Shown here: positions 1-5,895 of the stretch, in pieces
Position numbering within the stretch: the first letter of the stretch is position 1
Layout: every line of letters begins with the position of its first letter
Source of the DNA: Candidatus Bipolaricaulota bacterium
Lineage (GTDB): Bacteria; Bipolaricaulota; Bipolaricaulia; UBA7950; UBA9294
Reading direction: 5' to 3'
Length of the DNA: 7,433 nucleotides
NCBI GenBank assembly: GCA_021129875.1
Contig: JAJOKK010000061.1
Span: forward strand, 1 to 7,433
Notes under the pieces: generated by a model
The model's database searches: none
What the model was told of the DNA's origin: nothing
What the model saw: the letters and a program-made list of their open reading frames with translations, nothing else
Position numbers and translations under genes: made by a program

Positions 1-56
1 CCATATTTTTCTACCATGAGGTGTATTTTACCAAATTTTCCAGGGTTCGTTAACAT
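1..56 (-). CDS. Possible 5' end of an unidentified leftward gene (partial)
   Basis: Reading leftward from an ATG at 56-54 gives 18 codons, MLTNPGKFGKIHLMVEKY, running off the left edge. The composition (GKFGKIH, LMVEKY) looks like a genuine protein start. An in-frame TAG two codons upstream (62-60) means the gene, if real, cannot start further upstream. No good Shine-Dalgarno sequence precedes the ATG. In support, a strong leftward promoter lies at 171-199 and no other leftward gene sits between. I do not recognise the protein from this fragment. The stretch is much more AT-rich than the rest of the window, which may mean a different origin or simply a lysine-rich N-terminus. Confidence 0.3.
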   Translation of the reverse strand, partial: MLTNPGKFGKIHLMVEKY

Positions 57-69
57 GGCCTAGTTGATA

Positions 70-91
70 TTGGCGATTGAAAAACCGCCAA
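70..91. promoter_or_regulatory. Perfect inverted repeat TTGGCG-N10-CGCCAA in a presumed leader
   Basis: TTGGCG at 70-75 and CGCCAA at 86-91 form a perfect 6-bp inverted repeat around a 10-base A-rich spacer. It lies 14-35 bases upstream of the possible start at 56 and downstream of the promoter at 171-199. That suits either an operator for a dimeric repressor or a leader hairpin limiting translation. I do not recognise it as a known operator. A 6-bp palindrome can arise by chance. Confidence 0.3.
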
Positions 92-170
92 ACAAGCCCC
101 GGCCCGAATAGTATCATCCCCCGCACTGTCCAAGGTTTCCTTATTTCCTTCTGTGTTCCAGCTTGTTTTT

Positions 171-199
171 ATGGTAGCATAAAGTTATGAGAGAGTCAA
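171..199 (-). promoter_or_regulatory. Leftward sigma70-type promoter with extended -10
   Basis: On the minus strand, TTGACT (199-194, 5 of 6 matches to the -35 consensus) is followed after exactly 17 bases by TACCAT (176-171, 4 of 6). TGC directly precedes TACCAT, giving an extended -10. Transcription would start near 164, leaving a leader of about 108 bases before the possible start codon at 56. The position fits: it follows the end of a leftward coding-like frame at 271 and faces the possible gene at the left edge. Judged by eye only. Confidence 0.45.
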
Positions 200-270
200 T
201 GCTCATTCAGGGGCCTATCTGCCGATAAGCAGGCGAGAAATAGCCTGTGCAGATCACACCGATTGGACTG
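200..270. repeat. Gene-free stretch with a nested inverted repeat at 217-254
   Basis: No gene is seen here. ATCTGC (217-222) pairs with GCAGAT (249-254), and inside it CAGGC (230-234) pairs with GCCTG (243-247) around an 8-base loop, with a 7-base bulge on one side. The structure could form in RNA from either strand. It could help end leftward transcription coming from the rhomboid side, but no run of T follows on the minus strand, so it is not a standard intrinsic terminator. Confidence 0.25.
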
Positions 271-443
271 CTAATCAATGTCGATCCATTCGAGAATCAC
301 ACCCAGCTCTTTCCAAAAGCAGCCATCGAACTTGTACAGGGGGGTCAGGGAGACGGTTGCCAAGATAAGTGCTTCCTGGCTGGTACAGTTGAGGCAGACA
401 GGGAGGCCGTACAGGGAAGGGTTGGTGATCTGCTCTATGTTTT
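271..443 (-). other. Unidentified coding-like leftward frame after the rhomboid stop
   Basis: A leftward frame ending in TAG at 273-271 is open up to about 555 and overlaps the rhomboid end in a different frame (-1 relative to it). The part beyond the rhomboid stop reads like real protein: a LVKNIEQITNPSLY helix-like stretch, a CLNC pair, then LYKFDGCFWKEL and a VILEWIDID end. About 69% of its third codon positions are G or C (my hand count) in locally less GC-rich DNA, which favours true coding. No ATG, GTG or TTG lies in frame between the ATG at 555 and the stretch before LVKNIEQ. It could be a small protein with an unusual start, a rhomboid extension cut off by a frameshift, or a gene remnant. 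I do not recognise a family. Confidence 0.35.
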
Positions 444-1274
444 TTACCAGCGCCTTCGCCGCAGCATCTGCAGTAGAACTACCGGCACACCGCGCTGTTT
501 GAAGAGGAAGACGAGGAAGATCCCAGCAATAAATCCGCCGATGTGGGCAAACCAAGCGACCCCCCCGGCGCGGCCGAGCATGCCCGCTCCGCTTATCACC
601 TGGAAGAGGAACCAGAATCCAAGCAGGAAGACGGCCGGGACAGCGATAAGGCGGATGAAGAAAAAGATGGGAACCAGGGTGAGGATGCGCGAGTGGGGGA
701 AGAGCATAAAGTAGGCGGCAAGGACCCCGGCTATCGCCCCGGAGGCACCGATCATCGGAATCGCACTGCCGGGAGCGGTCGCAATTTGGGCGAACGCGGC
801 GACCACGCCGCAGAGCAGGTAAAAGAGCAGGAACTTTCCGTGGCCCATCGCGTCCTCCACGTTATCCCCGAAGATCCATAGGTAGAGCATATTCCCTAGA
901 AGGTGCATCAACCCGCCGTGGAGGAAGATCGAGGAGAAGAGGGTGAGCCAGATCGGAATCGGGATCTGCGGCGGCAGGTCTATGCCGCCCATGAACTCGG
1001 CCGGGATGAGCCCGTACTGCACGATGAAATAATGGCTGCGCGCGATCGGATAGTGGGTGGGGATACCTCCTTGAGTAAGGTGCATACGGTAGGTCGTGGG
1101 ATTAAACCCCGGCGGGAATAGGTCGCGATCCTGCCACGGGATCCCGTCGTTCAGCACGTCCCTATGGGTACCAAGATACCCTTGATAGAGGAAGACGAGC
1201 AGGTTGAGGATGATCAACGTGATGGTAACCACGGGGAAGGTCCTGCTCTGTCGGTAATCGCGTAGAGGGATCAT
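444..1274 (-). CDS. Rhomboid family intramembrane serine protease
   Basis: This multi-pass membrane protease of 276 residues cleaves transmembrane segments of substrate proteins within the bilayer. The Ser/His dyad is visible as GASGA (Ser178) and FAHIGG (His244). HGGLMHLLGNM at 119-129 supplies the conserved His124 and the oxyanion-hole Asn128. Hydrophobic segments lie near 14-31, 121-138, 147-167, 174-192, 197-227 and 239-258, a six-helix rhomboid core. The loop between helices 1 and 2 is long, with about 45 extra residues (roughly 35-80). The MIPLRD start is typical of the bacterial family and supports the ATG at 1274. No Shine-Dalgarno precedes it; the promoter places the transcript start on this ATG. 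The arginine-rich tail RRRRW is cytoplasmic and ends at TAA (446-444). Its natural substrate cannot be told from the sequence. Confidence 0.95.
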   Translation of the reverse strand: MIPLRDYRQSRTFPVVTITLIILNLLVFLYQGYLGTHRDVLNDGIPWQDRDLFPPGFNPTTYRMHLTQGGIPTHYPIARSHYFIVQYGLIPAEFMGGIDLPPQIPIPIWLTLFSSIFLHGGLMHLLGNMLYLWIFGDNVEDAMGHGKFLLFYLLCGVVAAFAQIATAPGSAIPMIGASGAIAGVLAAYFMLFPHSRILTLVPIFFFIRLIAVPAVFLLGFWFLFQVISGAGMLGRAGGVAWFAHIGGFIAGIFLVFLFKQRGVPVVLLQMLRRRRW

Positions 1275-1280
1275 AAGACT

Positions 1281-1309
1281 ATCATATCATGCGCGCACCG
1301 GACTGCCAA
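1281..1309 (-). promoter_or_regulatory. Rhomboid promoter, apparently giving a leaderless mRNA
   Basis: On the minus strand TTGGCA (1309-1304, 5 of 6 to TTGACA) and TATGAT (1286-1281, 5 of 6 to TATAAT) are separated by exactly 17 bases. Counting the usual 6 bases after the -10 box puts +1 at 1274, the A of the rhomboid ATG. The short gap between the box and the ATG holds no ribosome binding site, consistent with leaderless translation. Read by eye. Confidence 0.6.
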
Positions 1310-1325
1310 ATCACCGCTTGCGCGA

Positions 1326-1353
1326 TTGATTGCAAGAGATCAGGCGGTACAAT
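1326..1353 (+). promoter_or_regulatory. Promoter of the M42-deaminase-MoaD operon
   Basis: TTGATT (1326-1331, 4 of 6) and TACAAT (1348-1353, 5 of 6) are 16 bases apart. They predict a start near 1360 and a leader of about 20 bases that contains the ribosome binding site. This promoter is back to back with the rhomboid promoter, and the two -35 regions are close enough for mutual influence. The weak -35 leaves some doubt. Confidence 0.4.
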
Positions 1354-1370
1354 TCACCCGTAGTCAATTA

Positions 1371-1376
1371 AGGAGG
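1371..1376 (+). promoter_or_regulatory. Strong Shine-Dalgarno of the M42 peptidase gene
   Basis: AGGAGG lies 4 bases before the ATG at 1381 and fixes that start. The contrast with the rhomboid gene next door, which has no such site, is clear. Confidence 0.75.
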
Positions 1377-1380
1377 ATCG

Positions 1381-2415
1381 ATGGAACTTCTGAAGCGTTT
1401 GAGCGAGGCGGCGGGAATCCCCGGTTACGAGGCGGCGATCCGCGCGATTATCAGAGAGGAACTGAGCGGGCACGTCGATACGATCGAGACCGATCCGTTG
1501 GGCAACCTGATTGCACATCGGAAGGGGAACGGACCGGTGGTGATGGTTGCGGCGCACATGGACGAGATTGGGTTCATCGTCAGCTTTATCGAGAAGGAGA
1601 CCGGGCTCCTACGCATCCATCCACTCGGCGGATTCGACCCAAAGACCCTCATATCCCAACGTGTGACCGTGCATGGCGAAACAGCAAAATTGATCGGGTG
1701 CATTGGGAGCAAGCCGATCCATACCATGACCGAGGAGGAGAAGAAAAAACTCCCTGAGCTGAAGGACCTGTTCGTCGATCTCGGTCTTCCAGAGGAACGC
1801 GTCAGAGAGCTCGTCTCACTCGGAGATATGGTCACACTGCGACAGGAGTTCATCGCCTTGGAGAATGTCGTCTCGGGGAAGGCGCTCGATGACCGGGCCG
1901 GGGTGTACGTTGCGATCGAGGCGATCAAGCGTGCCAAGAAGACCGCCTGCGATCTATATTTCGTGGGGACAACACAGGAAGAAGTAGGGCTGCGCGGGGC
2001 ACAGGCAGCCGGTTTTGCCGTAAATCCGCAGATCGGGATTGCGCTCGACACGACCCTCGCCGTAGAGATGCCCGGCGTCTCTGGACCTCAGCGGGTCACC
2101 GAACTAGGCAAAGGGGTCGCGATCAAGCTTGCCGACTCGGCCTCGATCTCTCACCCCTCACTGGTGCGGGCGATGAAGAGGATAGCTGAACAGCACGATA
2201 TCACCTACCAGATGGAGATCCTTCCCCGTGGCGGGACCGACGCCGGCGCGATACAGCGGGCACATGGCGGCGCGGCGGTGATCACCCTGTCGCTTCCCAG
2301 CCGGTACGTCCACTCGGTGGTGGAGATGGTGCACCGCGACGACCTTGAGGGAGCGATCGCCCTGCTCGCGGCATTCATCGAGACCGCAGATACGGTCGAT
2401 CTCAGCCTGGAGTGA
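1381..2415 (+). CDS. M42 family metallo-aminopeptidase (FrvX/TET-like)
   Basis: This is a cytoplasmic di-metal (usually Zn or Co) aminopeptidase of 344 residues, a normal M42 length. Relatives often form large tetrahedral or dodecameric particles that degrade peptides; some members are mislabelled endoglucanases. Ligands and catalytic residues are all visible in order: AAHMDEIG (His59), ALDDRAG (bridging Asp170), TTQEEVGLRG (Glu200 as general base, Glu201 as ligand), ALDTT (Asp223) and SRYVHS (His311). GGTDAG at 284-289 is also a family motif. The dimerisation-type insert lies between about residues 70 and 165. The start is set by AGGAGG. It is the first gene of a three-gene operon, and its TGA directly abuts the next ATG. 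It probably recycles peptides; true specificity needs assay. Confidence 0.93.
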   Translation: MELLKRLSEAAGIPGYEAAIRAIIREELSGHVDTIETDPLGNLIAHRKGNGPVVMVAAHMDEIGFIVSFIEKETGLLRIHPLGGFDPKTLISQRVTVHGETAKLIGCIGSKPIHTMTEEEKKKLPELKDLFVDLGLPEERVRELVSLGDMVTLRQEFIALENVVSGKALDDRAGVYVAIEAIKRAKKTACDLYFVGTTQEEVGLRGAQAAGFAVNPQIGIALDTTLAVEMPGVSGPQRVTELGKGVAIKLADSASISHPSLVRAMKRIAEQHDITYQMEILPRGGTDAGAIQRAHGGAAVITLSLPSRYVHSVVEMVHRDDLEGAIALLAAFIETADTVDLSLE

Positions 2416-3786
2416 ATGATGGCGACGACCCTCTTCCGCAATTTCGACCTGGTCGCCACGTTCGATCGCGATCGCCGTGAGATCAAAGGAGGATACGTTC
2501 TCGTCAAAGGGAACCGGATCAGTGCGCTCGGGTCCGGCGATGCTCCGGCCGGGGTTACCTACGATCGGATGATTGAGGGGAAGGGGAAGGTCCTCCTCCC
2601 CGGGTTCGTCAACACACACCATCACCTGTATCAGACCCTGTTCCGTAACGTCCCCGGTGCAGCAGAGTCTGAGCTGTTCGACTGGCTCATCTTCCTGTAC
2701 GAGCGCTGGAAAGGGATCGACGAGGAGGCCGTGCGGACGAGCGCCACTATCGGCTGCGTGGAACTCCTCCTCTCCGGGGCAACGACGACCTCTGACCACT
2801 TCTACCTCTTCCCGCGGGGTCTCCCGCGGATCTTCGACGCCGAGGTGGAGGGAGGGCTGGCTAGCGGGATCCGATTCCATCCCTGTCGCGGATCGATGTC
2901 GCTCTCCAAGAAGGACGGCGGCCTCCCCCCGGACAGCGTGGTCCAGACCGAGAAGGAGATCGTTGAAGACTGCTGTAGGGTGATCGAACGCTACCACGAT
3001 CCCTCGCCTTTCTCCATGCTCAGGGTAGCGCTTGCCCCGTGCTCGCCGTTCTCGGTCACTGCGGGGCTGATGCGCGAGACGGCCGCGCTCGCCGACGAGT
3101 ACGGGGTCTTGTTGCACACCCACCTCGCCGAGACAGCGGACGAAGAGACCTTCTGCCTGAAGATGTTCGGAGCGCGCCCGGTCGACTACATGGAGCAGCT
3201 CGGCTGGCTGCGTGACGACGCCTGGTTCGCCCACCTCGTCCACCTGAGCGCAGGCGAGATCGACAAGCTTTCGGCCGCCGGGGTGGGAATGTCCCACTGC
3301 CCAAGCTCGAACATGGCCCTTGGTTCGGGGATCGCCCCGGTCGTCCCGCTGAAGAAGACGGAGGTAAAGATAAGCCTGGGGGTAGATGGTTCGGCTAGCA
3401 ATGACGCATCAAATATGATCCGCGAGGTGCGCCAGGCGATGCTCCTCCAGCGGGTCCGCTACGGGGCAGGCGCATTCAGCGCACGCGATGCCCTGTACCT
3501 GGCCACGATGGGCGGGGCAAAGGTTCTCCACCGTGAGGAGGAGATCGGCTCGATCGAGGTCGGGAAAGCGGCAGACCTGATCACGTTCGACCTCACGGGA
3601 ATCGAATTCGCCGGAGCACAGACCGACCCGCTAGCCGCAATCGTCCACTGCGGAGCCGACCGGATCGACCTGTCGATGGTCAACGGCGAGCTGCGCGTGC
3701 GCGACGGCCGACTGGTCGATGAATCTCTCTACTCCCTCGTCGAGCGTCACAACACTATCTCGCGCCGGCTGATCGAGGGACGATGA
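2416..3786 (+). CDS. Amidohydrolase, 8-oxoguanine deaminase / SsnA-like
   Basis: This 456-residue cytoplasmic metal-dependent deaminase belongs to the guanine deaminase/SsnA/AtzB group. Metal ligands are seen as NTHHH (His68 and His70), LLHTHLAE (His236, with Glu239 as catalytic acid/base), AHLVH (His273) and GVDGSASND (Asp324). LPGFVN before the first ligands and a C-terminal VGKAADLITFD small beta domain are typical of the superfamily. SGATTTSDHFYLFP, RGSMSLSKKDGGLPPDSVV and LAPCSPFSV closely match what I recall of bacterial 8-oxoguanine deaminases, so deamination of an oxidised or ordinary purine is the best guess; guanine or triazine-type substrates remain possible. Two start codons stand in tandem (2416 and 2419). 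GGAG at 2409-2412 is better spaced for the second, which would remove one Met. Its TGA overlaps the MoaD-like start as ATGA. Confidence 0.88.
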   Translation: MMATTLFRNFDLVATFDRDRREIKGGYVLVKGNRISALGSGDAPAGVTYDRMIEGKGKVLLPGFVNTHHHLYQTLFRNVPGAAESELFDWLIFLYERWKGIDEEAVRTSATIGCVELLLSGATTTSDHFYLFPRGLPRIFDAEVEGGLASGIRFHPCRGSMSLSKKDGGLPPDSVVQTEKEIVEDCCRVIERYHDPSPFSMLRVALAPCSPFSVTAGLMRETAALADEYGVLLHTHLAETADEETFCLKMFGARPVDYMEQLGWLRDDAWFAHLVHLSAGEIDKLSAAGVGMSHCPSSNMALGSGIAPVVPLKKTEVKISLGVDGSASNDASNMIREVRQAMLLQRVRYGAGAFSARDALYLATMGGAKVLHREEEIGSIEVGKAADLITFDLTGIEFAGAQTDPLAAIVHCGADRIDLSMVNGELRVRDGRLVDESLYSLVERHNTISRRLIEGR

Positions 3787-4064
3787 AGATCACCGTAGAA
3801 ATCTCCTTCTCGTTCAAGCGTGAACTGGACTCTGCCCCGCTAACCCTCGACCTCCCCGCCGGGGCGGACGTCCTCGTTGCGCTGCACCGGCTCACCGAGC
3901 GCTACCCACAGATCGAGTCGCGCCTGTTCAACACGAATGGAGAGGTTCATCGGCATATCAACGCGCTGATCAACGGGGGGAACGTAGCATTCCGTCAGGG
4001 ATTCCAGACGCTCCTCAAGGACGACGACCGACTGACCATCCTCCCCCCGGTCGGGGGAGGGTGA
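3783..4064 (+). CDS. MoaD/ThiS-family ubiquitin-fold sulfur carrier-like protein
   Basis: This 93-residue beta-grasp protein begins MKITVEISF and ends DDRLTILPPVGGG. The terminal Gly-Gly preceded by ILPPV is the signature of MoaD, ThiS and archaeal SAMP proteins, whose C-terminal glycine is adenylated and loaded with sulfur. Length is typical (MoaD about 80-95). Possible jobs are sulfur donation to molybdopterin or tungstopterin, thiamine or tRNA, or ubiquitin-like protein tagging. No MoaE, MoeB or ThiF partner is present here. Translation is coupled to the deaminase by a 4-base ATGA overlap, suggesting equal expression. Because purine deaminases of this group sometimes sit with molybdenum hydroxylase genes, a cofactor link is plausible but inferred. 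Confidence 0.85.
   Translation: MKITVEISFSFKRELDSAPLTLDLPAGADVLVALHRLTERYPQIESRLFNTNGEVHRHINALINGGNVAFRQGFQTLLKDDDRLTILPPVGGG
4037..4063. terminator. GC-rich hairpin over the MoaD-like stop codon
   Basis: CCTCCCCC (4040-4047) pairs perfectly with GGGGGAGG (4053-4060) around a 5-base loop. One G-T wobble and two more pairs extend the stem to 4037/4063. No T-run follows on either strand, so this is not a classic intrinsic terminator. It sits exactly where the rightward and leftward operons meet and may stop or slow polymerase from both sides, or simply result from the codons for PPVGGG. Confidence 0.35.
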
Positions 4065-4101
4065 ATGCAAAGTCTGCCCATGCTGATACGGCGGAGGGCT
4101 T
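4065..4101. other. Convergent gap between MoaD-like gene and accA
   Basis: Only 37 bases separate the two convergent stop codons. A small GGCT-TTC-AGCC hairpin (4097-4107) overlaps the accA stop. No T-rich terminator tail is visible for either operon, so the two transcripts may overlap at their ends. Confidence 0.4.
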
Positions 4102-5052
4102 TCAGCCATTGAGGGTATGATATCGGCCGACCGAACGGTACCGCTGGTACCGGGAGTCGAGCAGCCCTTCGATCGGCATTCCGGAGATCTCTTCGAGGTG
4201 GCGAAGCAGGCTCGCCTTAAGGGCGGAAGCGGTCTGTTTCCGGTCTTTGTGCGCACCGCCAAGCGGCTCGGGGATCACCTCGTCGATCACCTTCAGGTCG
4301 AGCAGATGCGGTGCGGTCAGGTTTAGCGTTGCCGCCGCCTCTGTTGTCAGTTTTTTGTCCTTCCACAGGATCGCTGCCGCACCCTCGGGGCTGATCACGG
4401 AGTAGGTCGCGTTCTCAAGCAGTAATACCCTGTCGGCCACCCCGATCGCCAGCGCACCGCCCGACCCCCCCTCGCCGATGACTACGGCGATCGTAGGGAC
4501 GCGCAAGCCAATCATCGTCAAAAGGTTCTCCGCAATCGCTCCGCCGATGTTTCGTTCCTCCGACTCCAGCCCGGGGTAGGCCCCCGGCGTATCGATCAGG
4601 CTGATTACGGGGAACGCGAACCGCTCGGCAAAAGCCATCGCTCGCCTTGCCTTTCGGTACCCCTGCGGCCGGGCCATCCCAAAGTAGCGTTCCTTATTCT
4701 CCTGCGGCGATCTCCCTTTCTGTTGCGCGATGACAACGATCGGTCTCCCATCGAACCGGGCAAGCCCGGTTAGCAGAGCGCGATCGTCCCCACAGAGGCG
4801 GTCGCCGTGAAGCTCATAGAAATCGGTGAACATTTCGTCGATGTAGTCGAGCGCATAGGGGCGCTGCGGATGGCGGGCAAGCTTCACCCGTTCCCAGTCA
4901 CTCATGTTGGCGTACAGCTCCGTGCGCATCTCCTCGAGCCTCTTCTCCAATCGCTCTATCTCGCTCGAAAGATTGAGCAGATCCTGCTTATCAAGCTCGC
5001 GTAGCTCCTGAATCTTCGCCTCCAGGAGATCGAGTGTCATCTCATCGCTCAT
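4102..5052 (-). CDS. accA: Acetyl-CoA carboxylase carboxyltransferase subunit alpha
   Basis: AccA pairs with AccD in an alpha2beta2 carboxyltransferase that moves CO2 from biotin carrier protein to acetyl-CoA, giving malonyl-CoA for fatty acid synthesis in the cytoplasm. It has 316 residues, the usual length. The N-terminal part (about 8-50) is a charged coiled-coil helix typical of AccA. WERVKLARHPQRPYALDYI (53-71) and FYELHGDR (78-85) are family motifs. The crotonase-fold core shows VIAQQKGR (107-114), IDTPGAYPG (153-161), GEGGSGGA (193-200, oxyanion region) and SPEGAAAILW (221-230). The start at 5052 overlaps the accD stop as ATGA, and GGAGG lies just upstream inside accD, so the two subunits are translationally coupled. 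No defect is seen. Confidence 0.97.
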   Translation of the reverse strand: MSDEMTLDLLEAKIQELRELDKQDLLNLSSEIERLEKRLEEMRTELYANMSDWERVKLARHPQRPYALDYIDEMFTDFYELHGDRLCGDDRALLTGLARFDGRPIVVIAQQKGRSPQENKERYFGMARPQGYRKARRAMAFAERFAFPVISLIDTPGAYPGLESEERNIGGAIAENLLTMIGLRVPTIAVVIGEGGSGGALAIGVADRVLLLENATYSVISPEGAAAILWKDKKLTTEAAATLNLTAPHLLDLKVIDEVIPEPLGGAHKDRKQTASALKASLLRHLEEISGMPIEGLLDSRYQRYRSVGRYHTLNG

Positions 5053-5891
5053 CTTCCCTCCACAAAGAAACCGAGTACGTTGCCAAGCTCAGCACGTAGG
5101 TCCTCCCGTTTAACGACCCGGTCGATCAGCCCGTGTTCGAGGGCGAAAAGATCGGTCTGGTAGTCCTTTGGGAGTTCCTCGGCGATCGTGTTCTGTATCA
5201 CGCGGCGTCCGGCGAATCCGATCATCGCCCCTCGTTCGGCGATGATGACATCCCCCAGACTGGCGATCGATGCCTGTACCCCGCCCGATGTGGGGTAGGT
5301 CATCACCGAAATGAACGGAAGACGCTCCGCCGCGAGCCGCCCCCGCACCGCTGCCGTCTTCGCCATCTGCAGAAGAGAGAAGATCCCCTCCTGTATCCTC
5401 GCCCCCCCGGAAGAAGAGACGAGGACGAACGGAGAGCGACGGCCGATCGCCTCTTCCATCCCATGGCAGATCTGCTCACCCATTACCGACCCCATGCTCC
5501 CCCCAATGAACCGGAAGTCCATCACACCAAGGACCACCGGGATAGAGGAGATAACCGCGCTTCCGATGATGATCGCGCCGGCCAGTCCAGTTGCTTCCTG
5601 CGCCTCTTCGATCCGCTGGGGATACGGTTTGCTGTCCACAAAGGAGAGTGGATCCTCGGCGACGATCGGCTGCGAGATATCCACAAAACTCCGTTCATCG
5701 ATCAACGACTCGATCCGCTCCTTTGCGGTGAGGAAGAAGTACTCCCCGCAGTGGGGACAGATGTTGTCGCTCTCGCGAACACGCTGCTTAAAGACAAGTT
5801 CCCCGCATGCCTTACACGTCATCCACAGGTTTTCATCCGGCTCTCTCTCCAGGTTGACACGAAAGTAATGTTTATCCTTAAAAATCGGCAT
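5049..5891 (-). CDS. accD: Acetyl-CoA carboxylase carboxyltransferase subunit beta
   Basis: AccD is the zinc-ribbon partner of AccA in the carboxyltransferase. From the ATG at 5891 the protein has 280 residues. The N-terminal zinc ribbon is CKAC (Cys26, Cys29) and CPHC (Cys45, Cys48). The core shows ATGLAGA (100-106), SSSGGARIQEG (159-169), YPTSGGV (199-205) and IGFAGRRVI (224-232). The frame stays open upstream to 5948, but that start would overlap DUF502 by about 50 bases. The ATG at 5891 begins the typical MPIFKDK, lies 4 bases after the DUF502 stop and has AAGGAG 7 bases upstream, so it is the clear choice. Expression is tied to accA downstream by overlap. accB and accC are not in this window. 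Confidence 0.96.
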   Translation of the reverse strand: MPIFKDKHYFRVNLEREPDENLWMTCKACGELVFKQRVRESDNICPHCGEYFFLTAKERIESLIDERSFVDISQPIVAEDPLSFVDSKPYPQRIEEAQEATGLAGAIIIGSAVISSIPVVLGVMDFRFIGGSMGSVMGEQICHGMEEAIGRRSPFVLVSSSGGARIQEGIFSLLQMAKTAAVRGRLAAERLPFISVMTYPTSGGVQASIASLGDVIIAERGAMIGFAGRRVIQNTIAEELPKDYQTDLFALEHGLIDRVVKREDLRAELGNVLGFFVEGR

Positions 5892-5895
5892 TTGC

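Noticed and set aside
247..1121. Several rightward frames opposite the rhomboid gene and its 3' flank
   Set aside because: Low-complexity Arg/Lys/Glu/Gly-rich translations, as expected from the complement of hydrophobic membrane-protein codons.
1425..2051. Leftward 208-codon frame opposite the M42 peptidase
   Set aside because: Serine-rich antisense product of the peptidase codons; no ribosome site or family features.
2158..3297. Long leftward open frame (379 codons) opposite the deaminase gene
   Set aside because: It is the antisense shadow of a clearly identified amidohydrolase in GC-rich DNA. Its composition is Arg/Gly/Glu/Val-rich with no domain logic.
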